64,000 nt of DNA from Schlesneria sp. DSM 10557 (GCF_041860085.1 NZ_CP124747.1:5479001-5543000); one strand, 5' to 3'. Positions 9,101 to 18,188 are shown, counted from the stretch's first letter. A program made the numbers and translations. Notes: a model not told the origin generated them from the letters alone.

Positions 9101-11388
9101 GCGGAAATACCCGTGGCTTCCACTACATGCAGGGGGCCTATCTGCAGAAGGGATTCTCGAAGCATGGCCCGCTGTCGAATCCTTACTCATTCGGGTACTT
9201 CCCGGCGATGGAGCATCACAACGTTCCCCGGTTCACTCACGAGTTCATTATCTATGAAGGGAGTGGTGGCCCCTTTGGTCTGCCCGCATGTTACCAGGGT
9301 AAGCTGTTCGGCGCGGCTGCGATTCTGAACCATGTGGTGATGAGCGATGTCGAGCGAGTTGGCTCCACGTTTAAGACGAAGGATATCGGCTACGCTATTG
9401 ATTCTTCGGATACCTGGTTCCGCCCGGTCGACGTCAAAGATGGTCCCGACGGCGGGGTCTACGTCGCAGACTGGTACGATGGACAACTCGCTCATACCGC
9501 GAACTACCAGGGGGGACTGGATCGGGAACATGGCCGGATCTACCGGATTCGTTCGAAGTCGTCTTCGAAGCCGGGGCAACCGATTGCCGGGCTGCCGCAA
9601 AAGTCGATCGCCAATCTGACGTCGATGGAACTGGTGAAGCTCCTCGCCAGCCCGGATCGATGGCATCGAGAGACGGCTCGCAGGCTGCTCGCCGACCGGC
9701 GTGATTCCGCGATCGTTCCTGCTGTGAAGAAGCAGTTGTTTGACGTTAAAGGGCAACTGGCACTGGAACTGTTATGGGGATTGTATCTGTCGGGGGGGCT
9801 GGACGAAGCGACGGCGCTCAAGGCTCTGGATCACGCAGAGCCGCAAGTCCGCCTGTGGTCGATTCGATTGCTCGCCGATGACCGGCGACTCCCCTCGGAT
9901 ATTGCCGCTCGGGCAGCCAGTCTGGCTTTGACGGAGCCTGACATCGAAGTGCGCTGTCAGTTGGCCGCTTCAGCCAAACGACTGCCACCAGAGCAATCCC
10001 TGCCGATTCTGAAAAATCTGATGATGCGGGATGAGGATCTGGCAGATCCTCGACAGCCACTGATGATCTGGTGGGGCCTGGAATCGACAATCGACCCTGC
10101 CTCACCCGCGGCTCTCACGGCGATCAGTCCACAGACAAATCTGGTAGAAATGGAACGCCGTGCTGCTGAAAAGGGGGCCAGTGAGTCGCCTGTCTTGCGA
10201 TTGTTTGAAGATCGCGCTCTCTGGACACGACCTCTGGTTCAAAAAGAGATTCTGCCACGGTTGATGCGACGGTTTGCATCGACGGGCCAGCGTTCGGACC
10301 TGGCGATTTGTGCCCGCCTGTTGAAGGGGTCGCCGAACGCAGAAACGACGAAAGGACTGATGCAGGGATTTGAAGAAGCGTTCCAGGGACGATCATTGAA
10401 TAACGTTCCGGCGGAACTGGTGACCGCACTTTCCGCAGCAGGAGGAGGTTCGCTGTCACTGAAAATTCGTCAGGGGGATATGGCCGCCACCGAAGAAGCG
10501 CTGCTCGCGATTCAAGACGAGAAAACACCGGCGGGAAAGCGAGCGGAGTACGTCAACCTGTTTGGTGAGATCAAGTACCCGAAGGTCGTCCCGGTGCTCT
10601 TGAAAACGCTCGTGACGACTCCCGATGATGGACTTAAGGCTGCAATCCTCACCGCGCTGCAGGCGTATGGTGATGCCGAAATTGCTCAGGGGGTCCTTGA
10701 ACAATATGGCAACTTCAATGAAGACGTGCGGGCCGTCGCTCAATCGCTTCTGGTCAGTCGTAAGGCCTGGGCTTTGAGTCTGCTGGACGCCGTTGATCGT
10801 GGAGACATCGTCGCGGCGTCATTGCCACTGGACACCGTCAGACGAATGACAGTTCATCGCGATGATCGAGTCGCTCAGTTGATTGAGAAGCACTGGGGCA
10901 GCGTCGAAGGGGCAACCAGTGCCGAAATGCAGCAGATGATGGAACACTATGCGACCGTCCTGGTGGGTGCGGGTGATCCGTATCCCGGTAAGAAGATTTA
11001 CATGCAGATGTGCGGGAAGTGTCACACTTTGCATGCAGACGGGGGAAAGATCGGTCCCGATCTGACCACGTACAAACGAGACGATATCCGACAGATGCTG
11101 CTGCACATCGTGAACCCGAGTGCCGAGATTCGTGAAGGCTTTGAAACGCAGGTCGCAGTCTTGAAGGATGGACGTGTCGTAACCGGATTCCTGGTCGAGC
11201 AGGATCCGCAAACGGTGACACTGCGAAGTCCTGATGGCCAGACGATCTCACTCGAACGCTCAGAACTGGACGAGCTGAACAAGTCTCGCAAGTCACTGAT
11301 GCCCGAAGGTCAGCTCAAGGACTTGAGTGAAGAGCAGCTCAGAAACCTGTTCGCCTATCTCAGAAGTTCACAGCCGTTGAATGACTGA
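6193..11388 (+). CDS. secreted isochorismatase / ThuA-like / dehydrogenase / HEAT / cytochrome c fusion
   Basis: This 1731-residue protein starts with a signal peptide (residues 1-24, ending LTLADE) and GGAG lies 9 bases before the ATG. Domains in order: isochorismatase-type hydrolase (45-275, with D66 in VVCDMWD and C211 in VHTNMCVLG); ThuA-like domain (285-525, RPHVVILTAEDEYR); a beta-sandwich resembling glycosidase sugar-binding domains (535-690); a planctomycetal membrane-bound-dehydrogenase propeller (730-1120); HEAT-like repeats (1130-1580); and a C-terminal cytochrome c domain with CGKCH at 1607-1611 and GPDL after it. The last three domains form a common planctomycetal architecture. 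The N-terminal hydrolase and ThuA parts are unusual additions. It is probably an extracytoplasmic redox enzyme acting on sugars or related compounds; the substrate is unknown. Confidence 0.9.
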   Translation: MRVVLRFLVGWICFAGVAGLTLADEATTIRLNLRNRVEVAPKLKRWHTVTTPTDWNPRKTAIVVCDMWDQHWCPESTTRVAEMAPHMDEVIQAARSLGVFIIHCPSDTMDFYKDTPQRKRAQDAPMVETKRPLERWCKIDLTREAPLPIDDSDGGCDCAEPVKNYRAWSRQIADIEIHDEDAITDSDEAYRLMRSRGIENVIVMGVHTNMCVLGRPFSIRQMVYQGMNVVLMRDMTDTMYNPAMKPFVSHFSGTDLVVEHIEKYWCPTITSSDFLGKPPFRFGADKRPHVVILTAEDEYRTEETLPIFAGKYLQKDFRVSFVFNDFFNKFDLPGIDQVEDADVLLVSVRRRPLPPAQLEFIRKYVSAGKPVVGIRTASHAFSLRSGVADTSDSQVPLEAWPEFDREVIGGNYQGHTANESKSLIQIPEGVTHPILTGLPTDEFPSAGTLYLNSPLPKDSQELLRGRVEGLEKQEPVAWTFKRQDGGRTFYTSLGHKGDFSQPPFQRLLLNAICWAADIAVPTDDQFAAAGVAQKGPEDVPSPWVPFTVPGLWEKQPGLESYDGFAWFRCEVKIPETWAGRGAFLLVENVDNSCESFVNGVKVGVSGGLPPKYTNGVDNIHRYVIPEKTLKPGEINTIAIRVYDEGGAGGFKSGPPQLIAGNEAISLEGNWLFRTGDDLAWATIPTSQLAGTGEQPPPALKPFAKVIPAPAVNRFATVIRREAQQTALSAQESMDHFKIPEDLAVDLVLAEPEVAQPLFMNFDERGRMWVMQYLQYPEPAGLTLLSKDQWWRAVYDKVPDPPPQGEKGLDKITIHEDTDGDGVYDKHVTFVDDLNIATAFVQGRGGLWVLNPPYLLFYADKDGDDVPDGDPEVHLSGFGIEDTHSVVSSLRWGPDGWLYGAQGSTVSGSVRIGLPTKDEGKRPVPTVHSLGQNIWRYHPVTRTYEIFSEGGGNAFGLEIDSAGRIFSGHNGGNTRGFHYMQGAYLQKGFSKHGPLSNPYSFGYFPAMEHHNVPRFTHEFIIYEGSGGPFGLPACYQGKLFGAAAILNHVVMSDVERVGSTFKTKDIGYAIDSSDTWFRPVDVKDGPDGGVYVADWYDGQLAHTANYQGGLDREHGRIYRIRSKSSSKPGQPIAGLPQKSIANLTSMELVKLLASPDRWHRETARRLLADRRDSAIVPAVKKQLFDVKGQLALELLWGLYLSGGLDEATALKALDHAEPQVRLWSIRLLADDRRLPSDIAARAASLALTEPDIEVRCQLAASAKRLPPEQSLPILKNLMMRDEDLADPRQPLMIWWGLESTIDPASPAALTAISPQTNLVEMERRAAEKGASESPVLRLFEDRALWTRPLVQKEILPRLMRRFASTGQRSDLAICARLLKGSPNAETTKGLMQGFEEAFQGRSLNNVPAELVTALSAAGGGSLSLKIRQGDMAATEEALLAIQDEKTPAGKRAEYVNLFGEIKYPKVVPVLLKTLVTTPDDGLKAAILTALQAYGDAEIAQGVLEQYGNFNEDVRAVAQSLLVSRKAWALSLLDAVDRGDIVAASLPLDTVRRMTVHRDDRVAQLIEKHWGSVEGATSAEMQQMMEHYATVLVGAGDPYPGKKIYMQMCGKCHTLHADGGKIGPDLTTYKRDDIRQMLLHIVNPSAEIREGFETQVAVLKDGRVVTGFLVEQDPQTVTLRSPDGQTISLERSELDELNKSRKSLMPEGQLKDLSEEQLRNLFAYLRSSQPLND

Positions 11389-11530
11389 GCAACGCGAAAG
11401 CAGAGATCGAGGGTGGTTGGCTGACAGTGGTTTGCTTGCGCCCAGCGTTCATTTAAAGGTTTTGGCGCGAAGAATCTGCTCACCCTTAAGTCGCTGAGAT
11501 TGTTCATCGGATCGTACTAAAAGAATTAAT

Positions 11531-12595
11531 ATGTCTCACAATATGATGCTTTGGGAAAGAAAAGGCCAAGAGCTTATTGAAGTTGCTCGGCATCGCGTTG
11601 ATCGAGAGGAACGGCTAGAGGAATGGATCGAGAAAGATGTCAGAATCCTTGGACTGGATCTCTTAATCATTGGCCGACAGGTTCAGTCGCCGTTTCGAGG
11701 TCGTATTGATCTGATTGCGCTCGATTCTCGTGGTGCAGTGGTCGTCATTGAATTGAAGCGAGACCGCAGTCCCCGTGACGTGGTGGCACAGGTCCTCGAC
11801 TACGCTTCGTGGGTACGAACATTGACTACGCGAGACGTACTTGACATCAGTGACAAATACAAAAAGTTACCAGAAGGGCTCGCAAGGGCATTCTTTAACC
11901 GGTTTAACACTGAACTCCCTGAAGATCTCAACACATCTCATCGCATGGTCATTGTCGCGTCTGAGCTTGATGACGCGTCTGAGCGGATTGTCCAATATCT
12001 GTCATCTGCGCATTCGCTGAACATCAACGTGGTTTTCTTTAATTGCTTTGCGCGAGAAGGCATTGAACTGCTGGGGCGTTCGTGGCTGATGGATCCACAG
12101 GAAGTGGAAGAACGCTCTGAAGGGCGTGGGAAAGGGCTTTGGGAGGGCTATTGGTTCGTTAATTTAGGCGAAGGAGATCACCGTTGCTGGGACGACTGCC
12201 GTAAGTATGGATTTATCTCGGCAGGACAAGGTCAAGTTTACAGCGAGCCACTCAAGCGACTGAAAGTTGGAGATAAGATCTTTGGATATCTGAAGAGGAC
12301 CGGTTACCTGGGATATGGTGTCGTTGAGTCAGAATCACAAATGGCACGTGATTTCATCCCCGCGGGATCGGACGAGCATTTGTTCAATCTTCCGCTCAAA
12401 CAGGAAGGAATCAAGGCGAACGCCGATAATCCGGAAATGTGCGAATGGGTCGTTGGGGTCAAGTGGTTGAAGACTTACTCTCATGCAGACGCACAGACCT
12501 ACAAAGGGATTTTCGCCAATCAGAATATCGTCTGTAAGCTGCGTGATGCTGCCACGCTGGGGTTTCTCAAAAAGCAATTTGACGTCGAAGAGTGA
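11531..12595 (+). CDS. NucS-like (DUF91) nuclease with C-terminal possible PUA/EVE-like domain
   Basis: The 354-residue protein has a PD-(D/E)xK nuclease core like the C-terminal domain of NucS endonucleases: GRIDLIALD with D60, VIELKR with E74 and K76, and Q87 in AQVLDYASW. The second half (about 203-354) begins GLWEGYWFVNLGEGDHRCW and contains LKVGDKIFGYLKRTGYLGYG. That pattern suggests a PUA/EVE-like nucleotide-binding barrel, but this assignment is by eye. The N-terminal domain of true NucS is missing. A nuclease joined to a modified-base reader would fit DNA repair or modification-dependent restriction. No Shine-Dalgarno sequence is evident; ATG at 11531 is the first start. It stands alone, facing the AAA+ gene. 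Confidence 0.8.
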   Translation: MSHNMMLWERKGQELIEVARHRVDREERLEEWIEKDVRILGLDLLIIGRQVQSPFRGRIDLIALDSRGAVVVIELKRDRSPRDVVAQVLDYASWVRTLTTRDVLDISDKYKKLPEGLARAFFNRFNTELPEDLNTSHRMVIVASELDDASERIVQYLSSAHSLNINVVFFNCFAREGIELLGRSWLMDPQEVEERSEGRGKGLWEGYWFVNLGEGDHRCWDDCRKYGFISAGQGQVYSEPLKRLKVGDKIFGYLKRTGYLGYGVVESESQMARDFIPAGSDEHLFNLPLKQEGIKANADNPEMCEWVVGVKWLKTYSHADAQTYKGIFANQNIVCKLRDAATLGFLKKQFDVEE

Positions 12596-12722
12596 ACGTC
12601 GTCGAAGTGCGATTGACGATGCGGCGAGTCGGTTGCCCACAGTTCAGCCGGTGCGACACGAGCACTCTCCTGGATACCCGGAGACGGGGAAGACGCCGAA
12701 GCGAGTTCCAAGACTGTTGGGC

Positions 12723-14198
12723 TTACATCGTCCCGAAGAAGTTTTTCGCGCATTCGTGGATCAGGTCGATCGACAGATTCACGGGGACCTCGTGGAAACG
12801 GCAAATTGAACGGGCCATTTCCAGCAGGTCTCGCGGATCACTGGCGCGGGGGGCTCGTCCTCGATCGTAGTAATTTTCGAACAGGGTGTTGACGATGGCT
12901 TCGTCATAGGCGATGTCCCGCTGGCGGCAGGCCATCTGGAAGATCACCGTATACAGTTCACGCGTTGGAGAATTGACCTGAAGTTTGTGTTTTGTCCGCC
13001 GCAGGAAGGCCTCATCGACGACCTCTTTCGTATCGAGGTTCGTTGCGAAAATCGTAAGCTGCTCGAGTGGGAGCATACATTTCCGACCGGTGGACAGCGT
13101 CAGGTAGTCGGCACTTTCCTCCAGCGGAACCGTCCAGCGGTTCAGCAGGTCTCGGGCGGAAATCGTCTGGCGACCGATGTCATCGATCAGGAACATTCCA
13201 CCGTTGGCTTTGATGTGCATGGGAGCATTGTAGAAGTTTGCCAGCCGATTGTACTTCAGTTCCATCAGGTCGAGCGTCAGTTCGCTGCCGGTCAATACGA
13301 CGGGACGCTTGATCCTGCGCCAGCGGCGGTCGACGGCTCCATCCGGAAGACCTTGAGAGCCTTCCCCATTGGGCCCCGAGCGTCGGAATCCCTGATCCGC
13401 ATCGTCGGTCGTCTGGTGAATCCCGGGATCGTAGAACGTGATGATGTTATTGTCTGCGAGGATCGCGTAAGGGACATAGATTTCCCCGCAGAACTGACTC
13501 AGGAACCGTCCAAGACCCTTGGCAATGACAGTCTTGCCATTTCCAGGAGGACCATACAGGAACAGCGATTTGCCGCTGCAGACGGCGGGACCCAGTTCAT
13601 CGAGCAGCGATGGGCGGATGACGTAGTCCTTGAATGCGGCACGCAGCGAAACCGGATTGCAGCGTGTCCCTGCTACGCTTTGCACGTGGCACTGTTCAAT
13701 GTACTGCGCCAGCGGCACCGGCGCAGGCCCGACGTAACGGCAGTTTTCCACTGCCTCACGGGCTCGGATTCGTCCGTTTTCCGTCAGGGCAAATTTGAAT
13801 GTCACGCTGCCGAGAACGTCCCCGCTTCCCGCTTCCACGAGACGCTGGTCTCGCAACATCAGCAATGGTTCTTCCACGACATCCAGCGGCAGGCGCAGCA
13901 GCTTCGAAAGATCGGAACCTTGCAGCACACCATGAACATACAGGGTCTTGAGCAACAGATCGGTCAACTGGCCCATGGAAAGACCGGTATCACTGACGGT
14001 GCGAGGGCTGCGAGGGGCTGGAGCGGGGGCTGCCTGAAGAGGGGGAACGTCATCAGCCCAGGTGACTGCGGTATTGGCCTGCGGAGGGGCACCGACGGGG
14101 GCCAGCGGATATGAATGCGATGTTCCAAGGGGAGCGGCACCCACTTGAGTTCGATGAATCGTATCGATTGGTTCAGAAAATAGTTCAGTCGTTGGCAT
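12723..14198 (-). CDS. AAA+ ATPase with proline-rich N-terminus
   Basis: The protein has 491 residues from the ATG at 14198; an in-frame TTG at 14213 is an alternative. Residues 1-70 are Ala/Pro-rich and probably disordered. Residues 72-165 resemble a winged-helix region (LTDLLLKTLYVHGVL, then LLMLRDQRLVEA). The AAA+ module follows, with Walker A GPPGNGKT at about 216-223 and Walker B GGMFLIDDIG with the acidic pair at 339-340. The overall type matches proteins annotated as predicted ATPases with chaperone activity in planctomycetes; their function is not established. It is transcribed toward the nuclease gene and separated from it by 127 bases. Confidence 0.8.
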   Translation of the reverse strand: MPTTELFSEPIDTIHRTQVGAAPLGTSHSYPLAPVGAPPQANTAVTWADDVPPLQAAPAPAPRSPRTVSDTGLSMGQLTDLLLKTLYVHGVLQGSDLSKLLRLPLDVVEEPLLMLRDQRLVEAGSGDVLGSVTFKFALTENGRIRAREAVENCRYVGPAPVPLAQYIEQCHVQSVAGTRCNPVSLRAAFKDYVIRPSLLDELGPAVCSGKSLFLYGPPGNGKTVIAKGLGRFLSQFCGEIYVPYAILADNNIITFYDPGIHQTTDDADQGFRRSGPNGEGSQGLPDGAVDRRWRRIKRPVVLTGSELTLDLMELKYNRLANFYNAPMHIKANGGMFLIDDIGRQTISARDLLNRWTVPLEESADYLTLSTGRKCMLPLEQLTIFATNLDTKEVVDEAFLRRTKHKLQVNSPTRELYTVIFQMACRQRDIAYDEAIVNTLFENYYDRGRAPRASDPRDLLEMARSICRFHEVPVNLSIDLIHECAKNFFGTM

Positions 14199-14729
14199 CT
14201 GCAGTACTTTCAAAACAAACGAGTATTCAACGACCTCGTGCCATTGCAGGAGACGTTAACTGGGCTTCGTTCATCCGTGTCTTGCATGTGAGACTGACTC
14301 AGTCTTCACTGACGCCCTGGCCATTCCCCGGCCAATGGAACTCACCCTTGTGTTCGTATCGGCCACTGGTTCCGAGCCCATGATTCGAAAGTGTCGATGA
14401 GGGGCATCTAGGCAAGTGAGGTTGCTTCGAGCCTCTTCCTTTTACCGCAGTTACCCAAGTTTGGCCGAAAAAGGGTGTTTCTGAGTCAATTTCCGCAGGT
14501 GATGTTGAGCTGTTCTCTCTGATTCTGCCTTTGAACGGCAAAATTTGCCGGTTTGCGACCCTGTGAGGGCTTTGTCGGCGCTTGACAGTGGGTTCACATC
14601 GGGCGATGCTGATTCCAAATGGGGCTGCCCCACCTGCCTGTTATTCCCGCCCTGCGATGTGACTGGTTTGGATTGTGAAGATTCCGCACCTGTCGACAAT
14701 CCTCATCACTAGAGACTAAGGATCGCTCC
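14199..14729. other. divergent intergenic region
   Basis: This 531-bp gap separates two divergent genes and should hold both promoters. A perfect TTGACA lies at 14582-14587 with a 17-base spacer to a weak -10 (GATGCT, 14605-14610), about 120 bases before the cytochrome-WD40 gene. The -10 is poor, so this is only a candidate. A short stem TGGCC/GGCCA lies near 14320-14340. Nothing else recognised. Confidence 0.4.
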
Positions 14730-16655
14730 ATGCAGCGTATGATCAACGTTCTGATCGTCAATCTGAGTCTGTTGCTGCTGGCTCAGTGCGTCTACGCGGA
14801 AGAAGATCTGGAGCAGACCATCGTTCAGCAACAAAAGCTGGCGGATGAAGCACAGGCCCAGAAAGCAGCGGGCGAACCTGCCGTGATTGCCGCTCGAACC
14901 AAAGCAAAAGAACTGGCGGCCTCTCTCGCCGCTCTGCGAGTCGAACAGAATAAAGCGGAAGCCTCGGTCAAGGATGGCGAAGGGAAGCTGCCGAAACTTC
15001 AGGAGGCGGTGAAGAAAGCGACCGAAGAACGGGCCAAGGCCGAAGCAGAAGCGGCTGCGGCTGCCAAGGCCGCTCTGGAAGCAAAAGGGAAAGACACCGA
15101 AGCCGCGGAAGCCGAAAAGTCAAAAGTTGCCGCCGAGAAACTCGTCGCTGCCACGAAGGCCCTCGACGAAGCTCTGAAGGCCGTTCTGCCCATCGAAGAG
15201 GGCCTCGCCACTGCCCGCAAATTAATTGCTGAACAACCTGCCCGCACGAAGGCCGCAGAAGAAGCACTTGCTGCGTTTCAGCCTGAACTACAGGCGGCTG
15301 AATCGACCTACGCGGCATTGAGCAAAGAAGCCGTCTCGCGGTTGATCGACCTGGAAAAAAATCTGGTGAAGACCGGACGGCTGGTCTCATTCGCACAGCA
15401 GGTGGCTCCGATCTTTTCTCAGCGATGTCTGGCATGCCATAACGCCCGGACGGCCAAGGGGCGACTGAATATGGAGAATTTCGCCAACCTGATGAAAGGG
15501 GGCGAGAACGGGCCTTCTGTTGTCGCGGGGAAGCCTGGTGACTCTCTCTTGCAGATCATGATCGAAGATCATTCGATGCCCAAGGACGCCGATCCACTGC
15601 TGCCTGAGCAGATTGCGATTGTTAAGAAATGGATCGAAACCGGGGCCCGCCTCGACGCAGGGATCGCACCGACTTCGACACTCATCACGATCATGCCCAA
15701 GCTGGTTCAGCCGATGCCTCCTGAATCGTATCGCGTGTCAGTGCCGGTGATGGCGATCGCGTTCAGCCCCGATGGGAACTTGCTCGCGACATCCGGTTAC
15801 CGTGAAGTGCTGCTCTGGAATCCCGCGGATGGTCAGCTTGTTCGTCGAATCAAGAACCTGGCAGAACGTCCTCACGATTTTGAATTCTCCAGCGATGGAT
15901 CGACCCTTGCTGTGGCCGCCGGAACACCCGGTCAAATGGGTGAGGTCAAGCTGTTCAATGTCGCGGATGGTTCGCTCGTGGCTGACCTGTTCACAACCGA
16001 TGACGAAGTTTTTTCGGTCGCATTCAGCCCGGACGGAACGCGACTGGCCGCAGCCTGTGCCGATCGCTCGGTGCGCCTGTTTGACGTGGCAACCCGCCAG
16101 CAGCAGAAACTGATCGAAGATCACGCCGACTGGGTTCTGGATGTGGCCTGGTCGCCAGATGGAAAGCGGATTGCAACCGCCAGCCGTGATAAGACATCGA
16201 AAGTCTTTGACAGCACCACCGGTGAATCGCAGGCCACGTTCAACGGACACGCTCAACCTGTCTATGGAGTTGGCTTCCTTCCCGATGGAGCTTCCGTTGC
16301 GACCAGTGGTCGTGACAATCGGATCCGGGTCTGGACTGCGGCTGATGCCAAACAGGCTCGTGAAATCGCACAGGGGGGTGAAGTCTTCCGAATCACCATG
16401 CAGGGTGACGGAACGGCATTGAGCGGTAGCGCCGATAAACTGGCTCGCCAGCACAACCTGACCACGGGTGCCCAAGTCAAACAATTCGGTCCTCATGAAG
16501 ACTGGGTCTACTCTGCCAGCTATCACGCTCCTTCGAAACGGGTGGCCAGTGGTAGCCATGACGGACAAGTCCGAATCTGGAACTACGATGATTCGACCGA
16601 AGTTCTGAAGTTCATTGCTGCACCGGGACTTTCCACTCCCGTTGCCGCTAAGTAA
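14730..16655 (+). CDS. secreted cytochrome c-WD40 protein with long coiled-coil spacer
   Basis: The 641-residue protein has a signal peptide (1-23, ending QCVYAEE), then an Ala/Lys/Glu-rich helical region (about 25-215) that should form a coiled coil. A planctomycetal cytochrome c domain follows (about 220-305), with heme motif CLACH at 233-237 and MP-containing KDADPLLPEQ after it. Residues 335-635 form a WD40 propeller with repeats such as VFSVAFSPDGTRLAAACADR and VLDVAWSPDGKRIATASRD. This combination is common in Planctomycetes and thought to be extracytoplasmic; its electron partner is unknown. The gene appears monocistronic, and hairpin terminators follow. Confidence 0.9.
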   Translation: MQRMINVLIVNLSLLLLAQCVYAEEDLEQTIVQQQKLADEAQAQKAAGEPAVIAARTKAKELAASLAALRVEQNKAEASVKDGEGKLPKLQEAVKKATEERAKAEAEAAAAAKAALEAKGKDTEAAEAEKSKVAAEKLVAATKALDEALKAVLPIEEGLATARKLIAEQPARTKAAEEALAAFQPELQAAESTYAALSKEAVSRLIDLEKNLVKTGRLVSFAQQVAPIFSQRCLACHNARTAKGRLNMENFANLMKGGENGPSVVAGKPGDSLLQIMIEDHSMPKDADPLLPEQIAIVKKWIETGARLDAGIAPTSTLITIMPKLVQPMPPESYRVSVPVMAIAFSPDGNLLATSGYREVLLWNPADGQLVRRIKNLAERPHDFEFSSDGSTLAVAAGTPGQMGEVKLFNVADGSLVADLFTTDDEVFSVAFSPDGTRLAAACADRSVRLFDVATRQQQKLIEDHADWVLDVAWSPDGKRIATASRDKTSKVFDSTTGESQATFNGHAQPVYGVGFLPDGASVATSGRDNRIRVWTAADAKQAREIAQGGEVFRITMQGDGTALSGSADKLARQHNLTTGAQVKQFGPHEDWVYSASYHAPSKRVASGSHDGQVRIWNYDDSTEVLKFIAAPGLSTPVAAK

Positions 16656-16671
16656 CTCCCGCTCGACCGGA

Positions 16672-16788
16672 CAATGGGGCAAACAGACTGTCTCGTAGCG
16701 GACGTCAGATCGCCCCATTGCTGTAGAATCTGTTCCGATTAACGTGACGGAAGAGATCTGATTTTGCCCTTCACGCTGGAAGGGCAAA
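16672..16788 (+). terminator. hairpins downstream of the cytochrome-WD40 gene
   Basis: Two inverted repeats follow the stop codon at 16655. The first has 9-bp arms CAATGGGGC (16672-16680) and GCCCCATTG (16712-16720). The second is a compact 10-bp stem, TTTGCCCTTC (16763-16772) with loop ACGCTG and GAAGGGCAAA (16779-16788). The second has T-rich and A-rich flanks and may terminate transcription. The rest of the gap to 16990 shows nothing more. Confidence 0.5.
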
Positions 16789-16990
16789 CATCGGTTCGCT
16801 TCCGTCCGTCCTTTTGGTGGACCGCGAACGCATATCGAGGTCACTTCTGAAAGAAGGATGACCGCGCCCGAACTTCGGTGGCAGCAGGAAGGGACCACAA
16901 ACTATACCCGCTGCACACAACCCCGATGTCCTTTAAGGGTTTTCAGTGGGGAGGGAACGAATCTTGGTCTCATCGGAAGTCGAGTTATTC

Positions 16991-18088
16991 ATGAGCACAT
17001 TGCCACCTGTTGCGGAGATGGAGCAGGCCTACCTCAATCGAGATGCCTCGTATGACGGTCTGTTTTTTCTCGGAGTTCGAACCACGGGAATCTTCTGCCG
17101 ACCGACGTGTCCTGCTCGCAGTCCCCTTCCCAGAAATGTTGAGTATTTTCCGTCCGTCGCAAAGGCACTGTTTGCCGGGTACAGGCCCTGCAAGCGATGC
17201 CGACCAATGGCGGAAGTGAATCAACCGGATTGGGCCGCAGCTCTGCTGGCAGAGATCGACGCGGACCCCGGACGCCGAATTACGGAAAGTGATCTCCGGA
17301 GTCGAGGCCTGGATCCGGCGACCGCACGACGCCACTTCCTGCGGAACTACGGGATGACATTCCAAGCATATTCCCGGGCGCGGCGACTGACGAACGCCTT
17401 CACCGGGATTCGTAACGGCGAGTCTCTTGACGGTGCCGCTTACGACAGCGGGTACGAATCGTTGAGCGGTTTTCGGGAGGCATTCGGGCAGACCTTCGCG
17501 TGTCCGCCGGGAAAGAGCCTCAATCGCCCCGTTGTCTTGCTGGCGTGGCTGACCAGTCCCCTTGGGCCCCTCATTGCTGGTGCTACTGATGACGGTCTTT
17601 GTCTACTGGAGTTCACTGACCGACGGATGCTGGAGGCTCAGTTCGAAACCATACGGAATTCGTTTCAGTCTCCTGTGGTCCCGGGAATGAATGTCCATCT
17701 CGAGCAAGTGCAGCAAGAACTGGATGCCTATTTTGAAGGGCGTTTAGTCAAGTTTACGGTACCGCTGGTGTACCCCGGCACCGATTTTCAGAGACGCGTC
17801 TGGAACGAACTTCAGAGAATTCCCTACGGCGAGACCAGATCCTATCAGGAGCTTGCGACGACATTGGGGGATGCAGGTGCCGTCCGTGCGGTCGGTCGTG
17901 CCAACGGACTCAATCGGATCGCAATCCTGATCCCTTGTCATCGTGTGATCAACAAGGATGGGGGGCTGGGAGGCTATGGGGGTGGACTGCGAAGGAAGCA
18001 GTTTCTACTGGACTTTGAACGGTCCAACGCGCGAGCAATCGCCACAGGGGTGGCAGGTTCACAGAGGCTTGGAAGTTCATCGAAATGA
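16991..18088 (+). CDS. ada: bifunctional Ada: methylphosphotriester sensor and O6-methylguanine-DNA methyltransferase
   Basis: Ada repairs alkylated DNA and activates the adaptive response. In this 365-residue protein the N-terminal zinc domain has four cysteines (GIFCRPTCPAR and GYRPCKRCRP). An AraC-type helix-turn-helix follows (about 75-180, TFQAYSRARRLTNAF). The C-terminal methyltransferase carries active-site PCHRV near residue 316, with the family pattern GETRSYQELA upstream. All three modules of full-length Ada are present. I chose the ATG at 16991, with GGAAG about 12 bases upstream, over an in-frame GTG at 16946. No alkB or other repair gene adjoins it. Confidence 0.93.
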   Translation: MSTLPPVAEMEQAYLNRDASYDGLFFLGVRTTGIFCRPTCPARSPLPRNVEYFPSVAKALFAGYRPCKRCRPMAEVNQPDWAAALLAEIDADPGRRITESDLRSRGLDPATARRHFLRNYGMTFQAYSRARRLTNAFTGIRNGESLDGAAYDSGYESLSGFREAFGQTFACPPGKSLNRPVVLLAWLTSPLGPLIAGATDDGLCLLEFTDRRMLEAQFETIRNSFQSPVVPGMNVHLEQVQQELDAYFEGRLVKFTVPLVYPGTDFQRRVWNELQRIPYGETRSYQELATTLGDAGAVRAVGRANGLNRIAILIPCHRVINKDGGLGGYGGGLRRKQFLLDFERSNARAIATGVAGSQRLGSSSK

Positions 18089-18188
18089 GGAACCATCTCG
18101 ATATTCCGGAGAGAATTTTTGCTTGAGCAATCCTTGCTCGATGGGATTGCGCAAGTTGTCTGGCGGGCAAGATCTGGCGACTCCGTTT

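Noticed and set aside
13292-13477. Plus- and minus-strand short frames inside the AAA+ gene
   Set aside because: They overlap the ATPase core with Walker motifs and have no content of their own.
15738-16898. A 386-codon minus-strand frame over the WD40 region
   Set aside because: It is a shadow of the repeated WD40 codons; the plus-strand protein is well supported.
18125-18139. Small GAGCAA/TTGCTC hairpin after ada
   Set aside because: A 6-bp stem with a 3-base loop and no T run downstream is too weak to call a terminator.
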